Positions 16,704-24,869 of a DNA stretch of 37,347 nt are shown piece after piece. The stretch spans positions 1 to 37,347 of the forward strand of contig BTRG01000016.1 in NCBI GenBank assembly GCA_036986275.1, written 5' to 3'. Positions within the stretch are counted from its first letter, which is position 1. Each line of letters starts with the position of its first letter. This DNA comes from BTRG01 sp036986275. Lineage in GTDB: Bacteria > Pseudomonadota > Gammaproteobacteria > Acidiferrobacterales > SZUA-150. A program made the translations under genes and the position numbers. The notes beneath the pieces were generated by a model, which did no database searches, was not told the origin of the DNA, and saw only the letters and a list, made by a program, of their open reading frames with translations.

Positions 16704-17381
16704 ATGCGCTCGCATTTGAGAAATTTAGATGTATATCTTTCTAGTAACTGTAGAAGTTTGATTTACATTGCTGTTTTCTTGTTGTTGATACCCTTGGCAT
16801 TTTCTCCGATGAGCTCCAAAGGCGCCGAAAAACCGGTCAGTAAGGCGCCAGCGACTGAATTGAAGCAGTCGTATACGTGGTTTGATGGTGATACCGAACG
16901 TACCGTCTGGTTGAATCCATCGCTACTGGCCGAGTTCAATCCAAAGACAACCGGCCAAAGCCCGGTAAAGCAGTTTTATGGTGATCGCGCCACGGAACAA
17001 CCAAATCGGCAAGCCTATATAAAACTTTGGCAGTTCGATGGCGTTAGCGCTGAGACAGCGGTGAGAGAATTGATCTCCGACGATCCCAAACGCCGACTAT
17101 CCGTTGTATTTCATGACCTGGCTTCTGCGAATGGCAACAAACGCGCCCTGCCTGGCAATATTATTGTTTTCTTCAAGCCCTCATGGGAGGGCCCGCAAGT
17201 CCAGCAATGGGCCAAGACTCATCGTCTGAATATCGTAAAGAAACTCCCGATTGGTGCGCAAGTCTATGAGATTGAAACCGCGCCAGGATTTAAATCTTTA
17301 GAAACAGCCAATATGATTTATAAAACTGGCGAGGTTACTGCCGCCGTGCCGAACTGGTGGGAAGAAGTCGAACCACGTTAG
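16704..17381 (+). CDS. Secreted protein resembling a stand-alone subtilase prodomain
   Basis: A 225-residue product with a long N-terminal signal or anchor segment (hydrophobic core about 19-35, possible cleavage after SSKGA). A central part begins YTWFDGDTERTVWLNPSLLAEF. The C-terminal region (about 150-222: LPGNIIVFFKPSWEGPQVQQ, then LNIVKKLPIGAQVYEIET, then GEVTAAVPNWWEE) looks like the N-terminal prodomain usually fused to S8 proteases (fervidolysin-like/I9-like fold). No protease domain is present. The protease gene starts 36 bases downstream and lacks this domain. I infer an in-trans folding chaperone or inhibitor for that protease. GAGGAG lies seven bases before the ATG. Confidence 0.72.
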   Translation: MRSHLRNLDVYLSSNCRSLIYIAVFLLLIPLAFSPMSSKGAEKPVSKAPATELKQSYTWFDGDTERTVWLNPSLLAEFNPKTTGQSPVKQFYGDRATEQPNRQAYIKLWQFDGVSAETAVRELISDDPKRRLSVVFHDLASANGNKRALPGNIIVFFKPSWEGPQVQQWAKTHRLNIVKKLPIGAQVYEIETAPGFKSLETANMIYKTGEVTAAVPNWWEEVEPR

Positions 17382-17417
17382 CCGTCAGACTAAGACGATT
17401 TGAAAGGACCGGGTATT

Positions 17418-19493
17418 ATGAAGTTTTCCTATTTTTGTCGTTGGATTGTTGTTGCTGTCGCCTCGATTTACATTGCTGGTTGCCCCGGTTTAGGCGGCGG
17501 AGGCGGCGGAGGAGGCGGTTCAGTAGCAACTTATACGCTCGCTGTGACAAAGACGGGGTGCGGCACCGGAACCGTTACAAGCAGTCCCGGTGGCGTCAGT
17601 TGCGGGGCAGACTGTTCTGAAGACTATGACAGCGGCGCTTCTGTTACGTTGACGGCGACACCGGATGCAAGCTTCACATTCGAAGGCTGGAGCGGTGCTG
17701 GCTGTTCCGGTACAGGCAATTGTGTCGTTACCGTAAGTGCCGCCACTTCTGTAAGTGCCGAATTTGGCAAGATTGATCCTCTCTATATTGATCAGTGGCA
17801 TTTGAAAAACACCGGCCAGGGCGGTGGCGTCTTGAATGAGGACATCGATGTTGAGCCGGTATGGGCCAGTGGCATTCGCGGTACCGGTGTGCGTGTCGCT
17901 GTTGTCGATGATGGCCTGGAGATCGCGCACGAAGACCTCGCTCCAAATGTGGTGCCCAACAAGAGTCATGATTATGTCGGTGGCGGTACCAATCCCACCG
18001 GTGGTGAGCATGGCACATCCGTCGCCGGCTTGGTGGCTGCGCGCGGCGGCAACTGTCTCGGTGTATCCGGTGTAGCACCCCGCGGTGAAATGGTGGGTTA
18101 CAATTTGTTGCAGGCGTCCATATCAACGAATGAAGCAGACGCCATGACCCGTGATCGCGTTGATAACCACGTGTCCAGCAATAGCTGGGGGGCAGCCGAT
18201 AATCGCGGCACACTGGATGCTTCCAGTCTTCTATGGAGAAGTGCAATTAATACCGGGTTAAGCGAAGGTCGTGGAGGTCTTGGAACTATTTATACCTGGG
18301 CGGCCGGCAACGGCCATCCTAGAGACAATTCGAACTATGATGGCCGGGCTAACTATCGTGGCGTAATTGCTGTAGCCGCAGTTACGGACAGCGGTACTAA
18401 ATCATCCTATTCAGAGCAGGGTGCCAATCTCTGGATCAGTGCACCCGGTGGTGAATTCTGTAGTACCCATACATTGTCCACGACTGATCGGTCCGCAAAT
18501 GCGGGGTACAATACGGCTGCAACAGCGGGTGCCACAGATTATGTAAACCAGAATTACACAAAGTGTTTTAACGGTACTTCCAGTGCAACCCCCGTTATTT
18601 CAGGAGCCATTAGTCTGATGTTGGAAGCCAACCCTAACTTGGGGTGGCGTGATGTACGATTGATTCTGGCCGAAACCGCCAGAAAGAACGATGCCGGGGA
18701 TGCGGATTGGAAGAGTACTACTGCACCTTATAACTTTAACCATAACTATGGATTTGGTGTTGTCGATGCAGATGCCGCCGTAACACGCGCTAAGACCTGG
18801 ACTAATGTGGGGCCTGAAAAAACCTATACCACAAGCCTGTCCATGCCGACGGATGGCGCCATACCTGACAACAATCTAACCGGTATCAGCGATACAATAA
18901 CTGTATCGAATAGCGGCATTGGTTCTATCGAGTGGGTGGAAATCACGTTTACTTCTGATCACACATACTCGGGTGATTTAGAACTGATATTGACCAGTCC
19001 CGCCGGTGCAGTCAGCTTACTATCCAAACAACATACCTGCGGACCCTGCTCAACATACAGCGGTTGGGTCATGGGCAGCGCACGTCATCTTGGTGAGGGT
19101 GCCGATGGCGACTGGAGGCTTCGAGTCAGGGATACCGACGTGGGTGTTACTGGAAATTTCCAGTCCTGGAAACTGAAATTCTATGGCACCGCCGGTACAG
19201 TGGTAGCGTGTGACGCAACCCAGACGGCCGGTGGCGACACCGCTGATACGCGCCAGGTCGAACTGGGTAAGACAGCGGGCACATTTGATTTCAAGTACCA
19301 GACTTATTCGATAAAGGATCAAATGAAGGTCACCTATGAAGGCGGCGTGTTGCTGGATACAGGTTGTGTCGGCGAGAGTAAGACTATACCGCTTACGTAC
19401 TCCGGTAGTTCAACTAAGGTTACCGTAGAAGTCATCCCGAATTGTGCAGGTACGTCAGGTACGGCCTGGTATTATACGGTTTACTGCCCATAA
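17418..19493 (+). CDS. Lipoprotein S8 (kexin-like) serine protease with P domain
   Basis: A 691-residue predicted cell-surface or periplasmic protease. The signal peptide ends in lipobox IAGC (Cys22). A run of nine glycines follows, then a cysteine-rich bacterial repeat domain of the divergent InlB B-repeat type (about 39-119, six cysteines). The S8 catalytic domain (about 125-465) has Asp164 (VVDDG), His198 (GEHGTSVAG), oxyanion Asn298 (AAGNG) and Ser388 (NGTSSATP). DDG and the overall pattern are kexin-like. A P/Homo B domain (about 468-592, with HTYSGDLELILTSPAG) and an unrecognised cysteine-containing C-terminal domain (595-691) follow. ATG 17418 is used because it begins the signal peptide and AAAGGA precedes it; TTG 17400 is in frame. 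It lacks the usual prodomain, which seems to be the preceding gene. Confidence 0.9.
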   Translation: MKFSYFCRWIVVAVASIYIAGCPGLGGGGGGGGGSVATYTLAVTKTGCGTGTVTSSPGGVSCGADCSEDYDSGASVTLTATPDASFTFEGWSGAGCSGTGNCVVTVSAATSVSAEFGKIDPLYIDQWHLKNTGQGGGVLNEDIDVEPVWASGIRGTGVRVAVVDDGLEIAHEDLAPNVVPNKSHDYVGGGTNPTGGEHGTSVAGLVAARGGNCLGVSGVAPRGEMVGYNLLQASISTNEADAMTRDRVDNHVSSNSWGAADNRGTLDASSLLWRSAINTGLSEGRGGLGTIYTWAAGNGHPRDNSNYDGRANYRGVIAVAAVTDSGTKSSYSEQGANLWISAPGGEFCSTHTLSTTDRSANAGYNTAATAGATDYVNQNYTKCFNGTSSATPVISGAISLMLEANPNLGWRDVRLILAETARKNDAGDADWKSTTAPYNFNHNYGFGVVDADAAVTRAKTWTNVGPEKTYTTSLSMPTDGAIPDNNLTGISDTITVSNSGIGSIEWVEITFTSDHTYSGDLELILTSPAGAVSLLSKQHTCGPCSTYSGWVMGSARHLGEGADGDWRLRVRDTDVGVTGNFQSWKLKFYGTAGTVVACDATQTAGGDTADTRQVELGKTAGTFDFKYQTYSIKDQMKVTYEGGVLLDTGCVGESKTIPLTYSGSSTKVTVEVIPNCAGTSGTAWYYTVYCP

Positions 19494-19650
19494 CTATTAG
19501 TAATGTCTCTATTGATTCAGGACGCTTGTTGGATTGCCACAGACTGGATCTGCGTATCGCGGGGAGTTCATATTCTCGGACTGGAATAATCTATCCTTGC
19601 CAATGTCGTATACCACGCAGGCCAACTCCAGGTCCTGCCTATCGAGGCCT
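19494..19650. other. 157-bp convergent gap without a supported gene
   Basis: This lies between the protease gene and the convergent thioredoxin gene. Short open frames exist on both strands, but none has a ribosome binding site or a recognisable product. No good terminator stem is seen. It may be a scar of earlier gene content. Confidence 0.5.
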
Positions 19651-20667
19651 TTACTTCCAGATGTCTACTTTCTGACCGTGTTCCAGCAGGCGTTCGGCAC
19701 GTTGCTGGATAAAGCGCTGTAAATTGGGCAGGGTTTTATAGGCACGCGAGGCGGCAAAATCCATCACCGATTGCACATGGAAAGATTTAAGAAAGGCCTC
19801 CATGCGTATCATTTCGGTCTTGCCATCAAAGAATACGGCTGTAGGTGCGTAGGTAATCTTTAGAGACTTGGCCCATTTCCTGGCAGTTGTTTTATTACCC
19901 TGCGGCGTAATCACTGGCGTGTTACTCCACATATCCAGTTGTACAACATTGAGTCGCGCGAGTTGTTCTCGTGATGCCTTTTCCTTCAAGATCTTGTTGT
20001 GCAGGGTGTCACATTGGCGACAGTCCCTTTGTTCGAATAGCACCATAAGAGGTTTGTTATTGGACATCTTACTGAAGTCATAAGGTGGTTTGAGGTAGTA
20101 ACTTTCTTTGTGCAGCACTCCGCTGGCCTTGGGGGGCGCCAGCTTGGCATAATAGCTTCGAAAATCTGTTTTGGTTTCCTGTTTTTCAGCTACATATCGT
20201 AGCGCCGCCATAAGGCGCTCAGGTGCATAGTAACCGTTAATACGCAGGATGACTTTTCCTTGCTCATTAAAAAAGAACAGAGTAGGGGTAAACCATACTT
20301 TGTGCAGCTCGGCAAAGGTTTTTTCGTTATAGGTCTTGCCGTCAAGATTGGTGACCTCCCTGTCTCCCCACATATTCATTTCCAGTGCATCAAAGTGCTT
20401 GCGGGTATAGTCCACGATGTACTTTTGGCTGAAGTTGTTGTTAACCAGGGCGGTGCAATACGGGCAGCCTGACTGGTGATAAAATAACATCACGCGTTTA
20501 TTTTGTGCGGCGGCTTCGGCTATATCCTCTCGCAGGTCAAAAAACGACTCTTTGAACCAGGCAGGTATCTCAAAGACACCGGTACCTTCGACTTTTGCCG
20601 CCTGGCATAGACTGGTCAGTGTAAAAAGAACGAAAACAAGAGAGATGTTTGTCAGTACAATCTTCAT
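19651..20667 (-). CDS. Secreted tandem-thioredoxin-fold protein (SoxW-like)
   Basis: 338 residues with a clear Sec signal peptide (1-23, cleavage after CQA). The first thioredoxin-like domain (about 35-165) has the redox motif Cys68-Pro-Tyr-Cys71 and the cis-proline context WFTPTLFFF. The second (about 190-320) has Cys216-Arg-Gln-Cys219 and YAPTAVFF. It is expected to act in the periplasm as a thiol-disulfide reductant or isomerase. SoxW-type thioredoxins accompany sulfur-oxidation genes, but no sox genes are visible here. Its cysteine-rich protease neighbour could be a substrate, an inference from position. Start ATG 20667 fits the signal peptide. Confidence 0.85.
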   Translation of the reverse strand: MKIVLTNISLVFVLFTLTSLCQAAKVEGTGVFEIPAWFKESFFDLREDIAEAAAQNKRVMLFYHQSGCPYCTALVNNNFSQKYIVDYTRKHFDALEMNMWGDREVTNLDGKTYNEKTFAELHKVWFTPTLFFFNEQGKVILRINGYYAPERLMAALRYVAEKQETKTDFRSYYAKLAPPKASGVLHKESYYLKPPYDFSKMSNNKPLMVLFEQRDCRQCDTLHNKILKEKASREQLARLNVVQLDMWSNTPVITPQGNKTTARKWAKSLKITYAPTAVFFDGKTEMIRMEAFLKSFHVQSVMDFAASRAYKTLPNLQRFIQQRAERLLEHGQKVDIWK

Positions 20668-20739
20668 GGTTTCTACCTCGTGTCCCTTCGTATCGCCTGA
20701 TGCTGATAGAATACCTTTTTGCCCGGGGTTTTGCAGTAT

Positions 20740-21735
20740 ATGGCCAGCAAGGAATTACATGTCAGGCTGAGTGGTTTAGACCCGTCAGCCCGTCGTGCTT
20801 TATCCGATGAAGGAGCCTGGCCCACGCTGCGTCGTATCTGTGGGCGTGCGGACAGCACGCACTCAGCGATGGCGGGTTATTACCCTATGCTTGCCCGTGA
20901 GTTTGGTCTGGATACAGATGCTGGGTTACCCGTAGCGGCACTGGAGGCCCTGGCCTACGGGGAGGCATCGCCAGAGTACCGGATGCGCGCCGACCCGGTA
21001 CACCTGATGCCGGCGGGTGATCAGCTTGTTATGCTGGATCAGGGCCTGCTCTCATTGTCTCAGGATGAAGCAAAGGGTTTGGTGGATGAAGTATTAAAAC
21101 TCTTCGCCGAGGACGGTTGGGAGATTGACGTGCTCAGACCAGATTGCTGGCATCTGCGGTTACCCATGGCGCCCGATATTAGGACAACACCCGTCGATGA
21201 GGTCTTCGGGCACAGTATACAGCATGCCCTGCCTGTGGGCGCCGATGCCATGGCCTGGCACAGGATCCTGACCGAGGTGCAGGGCTTGTTACATACATCT
21301 GAGATTAACAGGGTGCGAGAGGTGCAAGGGGATTATGTTGTAAACAGTCTTTGGTTCTGGGGAGGTGGCCGCTTGCCCAAACCCCTGAGCAGTGAATGGC
21401 AAGAAGTGTGGACGAATGACGCCTTTGCAACAGGGCTGGCGATTCACAGTAACATTCCCTGCAAGCCATTGCCGGAAACATTAACTGCTATTGAGGCTAT
21501 CTTACCCGAGGGCAAGAACCTGCTTGTAATAACGCTGCCATTGATGAGCACATTGGAATCCATGGAGAAGAACTGGTGGGCGCCGTTGGCGGTGGCTTTG
21601 ATGCAAGGCCGTCTGCGGAAACTGACCATCCGTTGGCCGGGATCACCGGTTTATTCAATCACATCGTCACAATATCGCTGGCGTTTATGGCGTAGCAGTG
21701 TGAGCCCAAAGGAGTTTTTCGCTGATGCGTCGTAA
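20740..21735 (+). CDS. RpfE-type protein (COG4255-like), upstream of recJ
   Basis: A 331-residue soluble protein resembling the RpfE family, whose gene also neighbours recJ in Xanthomonas. Recognisable stretches are HLMPAGDQLVML near residue 90 and VVNSLWFWGGGRLP near 205. The latter is shared with a group related to cofactor-independent phosphoglycerate mutase-like proteins. It has no signal peptide or membrane segment, and its biochemical role is unknown. ATG 20740 is chosen. TTG 20719 and TTG 20731 are in frame, and none has a strong ribosome binding site. The end overlaps recJ by 11 bases, suggesting co-translation. Confidence 0.8.
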   Translation: MASKELHVRLSGLDPSARRALSDEGAWPTLRRICGRADSTHSAMAGYYPMLAREFGLDTDAGLPVAALEALAYGEASPEYRMRADPVHLMPAGDQLVMLDQGLLSLSQDEAKGLVDEVLKLFAEDGWEIDVLRPDCWHLRLPMAPDIRTTPVDEVFGHSIQHALPVGADAMAWHRILTEVQGLLHTSEINRVREVQGDYVVNSLWFWGGGRLPKPLSSEWQEVWTNDAFATGLAIHSNIPCKPLPETLTAIEAILPEGKNLLVITLPLMSTLESMEKNWWAPLAVALMQGRLRKLTIRWPGSPVYSITSSQYRWRLWRSSVSPKEFFADAS

Positions 21736-23476
21736 ACAACTGCACCGGCGCGAGCTTGTGCAGGAGAACATCGACAATCTTTCTGGTTTGCATCCGGTTT
21801 TGGCGCGTGTGTATGCCGGTCGTGGCGTCAAAACAGCCGCAGACCTGGATTATGATCTGGTCCGCTTGCTTCCTCCCGGCGACCTAAAGGGTATGGATGA
21901 CGCAGTCACTTTGCTGCAGCAGGCCTTACAAGAACAGCAACACATAATGATCGTCGGCGACTTTGATGCCGATGGCGCGACCAGTTGCGCCGTGGCGGTG
22001 CGCGCCCTAACTCAGTTAGGCGCCAGCAGGGTTTCCTTTCTGGTGCCAAATCGTTTTGAATACGGCTATGGATTAACCCCCGAGATAGTAGAGCTGGCTG
22101 GCCAACAGTCACCGGATATTATTGTCACGGTAGACAATGGAATCTCCAGTGTGGAGGGCGTTGCTACCGCCAGGAAAAAAGGTTTCAGAGTACTGATAAC
22201 AGACCACCATTTGGCGGGCGAACAACTCCCTGATGCGGATGCCATGGTCAATCCCAATCAACCCGGCGATGAATTTGCCAGTAAATGTCTTGCCGGCGTA
22301 GGCGTGATTTTTTATGTCATGCTGGCCTTGCGTGCGCGCTTAAGAGAGAGCGGCTGGTTTGGTGAGGCAACATGCAAAGAGCCAAATCTCGCAAGCCTAT
22401 TGGATCTTGTGGCATTGGGAACCGTGGCCGATGTCGTGCCGCTGGATTACAACAATCGCATTCTGGTTGCCCAGGGGCTAAAGCGTATTAACGCTGGCAG
22501 GGCCTGCGCCGGTATACAGGCCCTGTTACAAGTGGCGAAGATTACACCGGGCAGATTGCAAGCCAGTGACCTGGCATTTCGAATAGCGCCCAGGCTCAAT
22601 GCCGCCGGGCGACTTGATGATATGTCTCTGGGCATAGATTGCTTGTTGAGCCATGACAGGCATCAGGCCCTGGCCTTGGCGCAGCAGCTGGATCAATTAA
22701 ACAGTGAACGCAAAGTGATACAACAGGATATGGAACGTGATGCCAGGGCAGCCGTCAGTGCTTTGCATCTGGACGAGGCTGGGCTGCCATATGGACTGTG
22801 CCTTTTTGATAAGCAATGGCACCAGGGTGTAGTCGGGTTGGTGGCGGCACGCATCAAAGAACAGTGCCACAGACCGGTAATCGCCTTTGCCCAATCTGAA
22901 GACCATGAGTTAAAGGGTTCGGCGCGTTCCATACCCGGCCTGCATATCCGTGATGCTCTGGATGCTGTCGCGGTACGTCATCCGACCCTGTTAAAGAAAT
23001 TCGGGGGGCATGCCATGGCCGCCGGCCTGACCTTGCTGAGCCGGGATTTTGAGACCTTCAGCCTGGCCTTCGATGAGGAAGTGCGGCGCAGCCTGCGGCA
23101 AGAGGATCTGCAGGCATGTGTGATGACGGATGGCATACTGGACCCATGCAGTATGAACCTGGAGTTTGCGCAGGCTTTGGCGCAGGCAGGCCCCTGGGGG
23201 CAGGGGTTTCCCGATCCGTTATTCGAGGGTGCATTCGAAATTGTTCAGCGCCGGGTGGTCGGCCAGCATCATCTCAAGCTGGTGTTACGCATCAATGGCC
23301 ATGATGCCTGTATCGATGCCATTGCCTTTAATGGAGCGCCGCAGGGCAAGCTGACTGGAGCGCAGTATATACATGCCGCATACCGGCCTGAAGTGAATGA
23401 ATTTCGTGGACAGCAATCCCTGCAGTTCATGATCGAATATTTCCACGAGTCCGATTCCACGACGACCACAACCTGA
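21725..23476 (+). CDS. recJ: Single-stranded-DNA-specific exonuclease RecJ
   Basis: A 5'-3' exonuclease of recombination and mismatch repair. The 583 residues match the family (E. coli 577). The DHH-family motifs are intact: motif I VGDFDADGATSC, the DHH motif ITDHHLAGE, and GTVADVVPLDYNNR. The DHHA1 part follows with KGSARSIPGLHIRDAL and KFGGHAMAAG, and a C-terminal OB-like domain comes last. GGAG lies ten bases before the ATG, within the preceding gene. cysM follows after 33 bases. Confidence 0.97.
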   Translation: MRRKQLHRRELVQENIDNLSGLHPVLARVYAGRGVKTAADLDYDLVRLLPPGDLKGMDDAVTLLQQALQEQQHIMIVGDFDADGATSCAVAVRALTQLGASRVSFLVPNRFEYGYGLTPEIVELAGQQSPDIIVTVDNGISSVEGVATARKKGFRVLITDHHLAGEQLPDADAMVNPNQPGDEFASKCLAGVGVIFYVMLALRARLRESGWFGEATCKEPNLASLLDLVALGTVADVVPLDYNNRILVAQGLKRINAGRACAGIQALLQVAKITPGRLQASDLAFRIAPRLNAAGRLDDMSLGIDCLLSHDRHQALALAQQLDQLNSERKVIQQDMERDARAAVSALHLDEAGLPYGLCLFDKQWHQGVVGLVAARIKEQCHRPVIAFAQSEDHELKGSARSIPGLHIRDALDAVAVRHPTLLKKFGGHAMAAGLTLLSRDFETFSLAFDEEVRRSLRQEDLQACVMTDGILDPCSMNLEFAQALAQAGPWGQGFPDPLFEGAFEIVQRRVVGQHHLKLVLRINGHDACIDAIAFNGAPQGKLTGAQYIHAAYRPEVNEFRGQQSLQFMIEYFHESDSTTTTT

Positions 23477-23509
23477 CATGATGTTACGAATTAATTTACA
23501 ATAAATGCC

Positions 23510-24403
23510 ATGAAGACAAGAACAATAGAAGACTTTGTTGGCAATACACCGCTGGTGCGCCTGCAGCGACTCGTGTGTGATTCCACCAACACGGTGCTGG
23601 CAAAACTGGAAGGCAATAACCCGGCGGGTTCGGTAAAAGACAGGCCGGCCCTGAGCATGATCAAACATGCCGAGGCCCGCGGGGATATTAAGCCGGGGGA
23701 CATGTTGATTGAGGCAACCAGTGGTAATACGGGTATCGCATTGGCCATGGCGGCCGCTATTAAGGGTTATGGCATGACATTAATTATGCCGGAACATATG
23801 AGCCTCGAGCGGCGGGTAGTTATGAAGGCCTTTGGCGCCGAAATTATTCTGGTGCCAAAAGAAGCGAGTATTGAGGGCGCCCGCGATCTGGCACTGGCCA
23901 TGCAGGACGAAGGCAAGGGCAAGGTACTGGATCAATTTTCTAATCCTGACAATCCGCTGGCCCATTACGAAGGGACAGGGCCGGAGATCTGGCGTGATAC
24001 CGAAGGTAGGGTTACGCACTTTGTTAGCGCCATGGGGACGACCGGTACCATTATGGGTACATCACGTTATTTGAAGGAACAAGACAGCGCCATAGAAATA
24101 GTTGGCGTACAACCCAGCGAAGATGCCAGCATACCGGGCATACGCCGTTGGCCGAAGGAGTACTTGCCCAGGATTTATGATGCAACACGCGTGGACAGGA
24201 TTATTGATGTGGGCCAGCAAGATGCGGAAGAGATCACCCGCAGACTGGCCGCGGAAGAGGGGATTTTCTGCGGCATATCTTCCGGCGGCGCTGTCGCGGC
24301 GGCACTGCAGCTCTCGAGTATTGTAGAAGACGCCGTCATTGTCGTCATTATCTGCGATAGGGGTGATCGCTATCTGTCGACGGGTGTTTTCCCGGCCAGT
24401 TAG
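23510..24403 (+). CDS. cysM: Cysteine synthase B (O-acetylserine sulfhydrylase)
   Basis: A PLP enzyme that makes cysteine from O-acetylserine and sulfide or thiosulfate. The 297 residues match CysM (E. coli 303) better than CysK. The PLP lysine is Lys43 in NPAGSVKDRPAL, the substrate loop is TSGNTGIALAMAAAIKGYGM, and the phosphate loop is GTTGTIMGTSRYL. CysM-type GVQPSEDASIPGIRRWP is present. No strong ribosome binding site precedes the ATG. It is convergent with the small arginine-rich gene, leaving a two-base gap. Confidence 0.94.
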   Translation: MKTRTIEDFVGNTPLVRLQRLVCDSTNTVLAKLEGNNPAGSVKDRPALSMIKHAEARGDIKPGDMLIEATSGNTGIALAMAAAIKGYGMTLIMPEHMSLERRVVMKAFGAEIILVPKEASIEGARDLALAMQDEGKGKVLDQFSNPDNPLAHYEGTGPEIWRDTEGRVTHFVSAMGTTGTIMGTSRYLKEQDSAIEIVGVQPSEDASIPGIRRWPKEYLPRIYDATRVDRIIDVGQQDAEEITRRLAAEEGIFCGISSGGAVAAALQLSSIVEDAVIVVIICDRGDRYLSTGVFPAS

Positions 24404-24405
24404 TC

Positions 24406-24570
24406 TTATTTCTGGCCGCGTAATACGTCCGTCTTTCTGCGACCATGATTTTTTCGTCTGTCCCCTTTTGTGGGTTCCTGTCTGACTTCGCTCCGACGAT
24501 CAGGTAGATCGCGACGTTGAGTGCGACGGTGCTCTTGCCCGTTTGGCGGACCTTTGGATGTGTTTGCCAT
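24406..24570 (-). CDS. Small arginine-rich hypothetical protein
   Basis: 54 residues after ATG 24570, preceded by GGGGGAG. The sequence is extremely basic and hydrophilic, with repeated RR or DRR pairs (EHRRTQRRDLPDRRSE, then KGDRRKNHGRRKTD). It has no membrane segment, cysteine or fold I recognise. The spacing of arginine pairs resembles short uncharacterised proteobacterial DRR-repeat proteins. Nucleic-acid or polyphosphate binding is conceivable but unproven. An in-frame ATG 12 bases upstream lacks a ribosome binding site. It is alone on the minus strand after an AT-rich 299-bp gap. Confidence 0.6.
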   Translation of the reverse strand: MANTSKGPPNGQEHRRTQRRDLPDRRSEVRQEPTKGDRRKNHGRRKTDVLRGQK

Positions 24571-24869
24571 AGACTCCCCCATGACGATTATTGTGGACGT
24601 TGTTACATAACTATAGCACTTGAAAATCAGGGGAATAGGGAATGGCTTAACACGCACTAGAGATGTTACTGAAAATATCCATGTATAATCAGTATGTTAT
24701 CAATATACTTTAAACTTAATTCTAGCATGTAAGACGCTATTATCAGGGCCATAAATGCCTTATCCACGACCGAAAGAGCATGATGAAATGTATTTCACCT
24801 GGTAAAAATGTGGCAGGTAATAAAGCTTGTTTAAGCTCAAGGCATTCGTACGCAGCAGCAGGTAAGTAA
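24571..24869. other. 299-bp AT-rich intergenic region
   Basis: It separates the arginine-rich gene from the 3' end of the kinase gene, both on the minus strand. It must hold the promoter of the former. An imperfect AGTAT/ATACT inverted repeat (around 24690-24712) is visible, but it has no clear -35/-10 pair. No RNA gene or ORF with a ribosome binding site is supported. Confidence 0.5.

Noticed and set aside
17493..17520. Glycine-codon run in the protease gene as a sequencing artefact
   Set aside because: The reading frame stays open through a lipoprotein linker to conserved domains, and glycine-rich linkers are normal after lipoboxes.
16704..19493. Prodomain and protease genes as one gene broken by a frameshift or stop
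   Set aside because: The second frame has its own ribosome binding site, signal peptide and lipobox, and the first ends with a coherent C terminus.
19534..19722. Open frame of about 60 codons on the plus strand after the protease gene
   Set aside because: No ribosome binding site, no recognisable product, and it overlaps the convergent thioredoxin gene.
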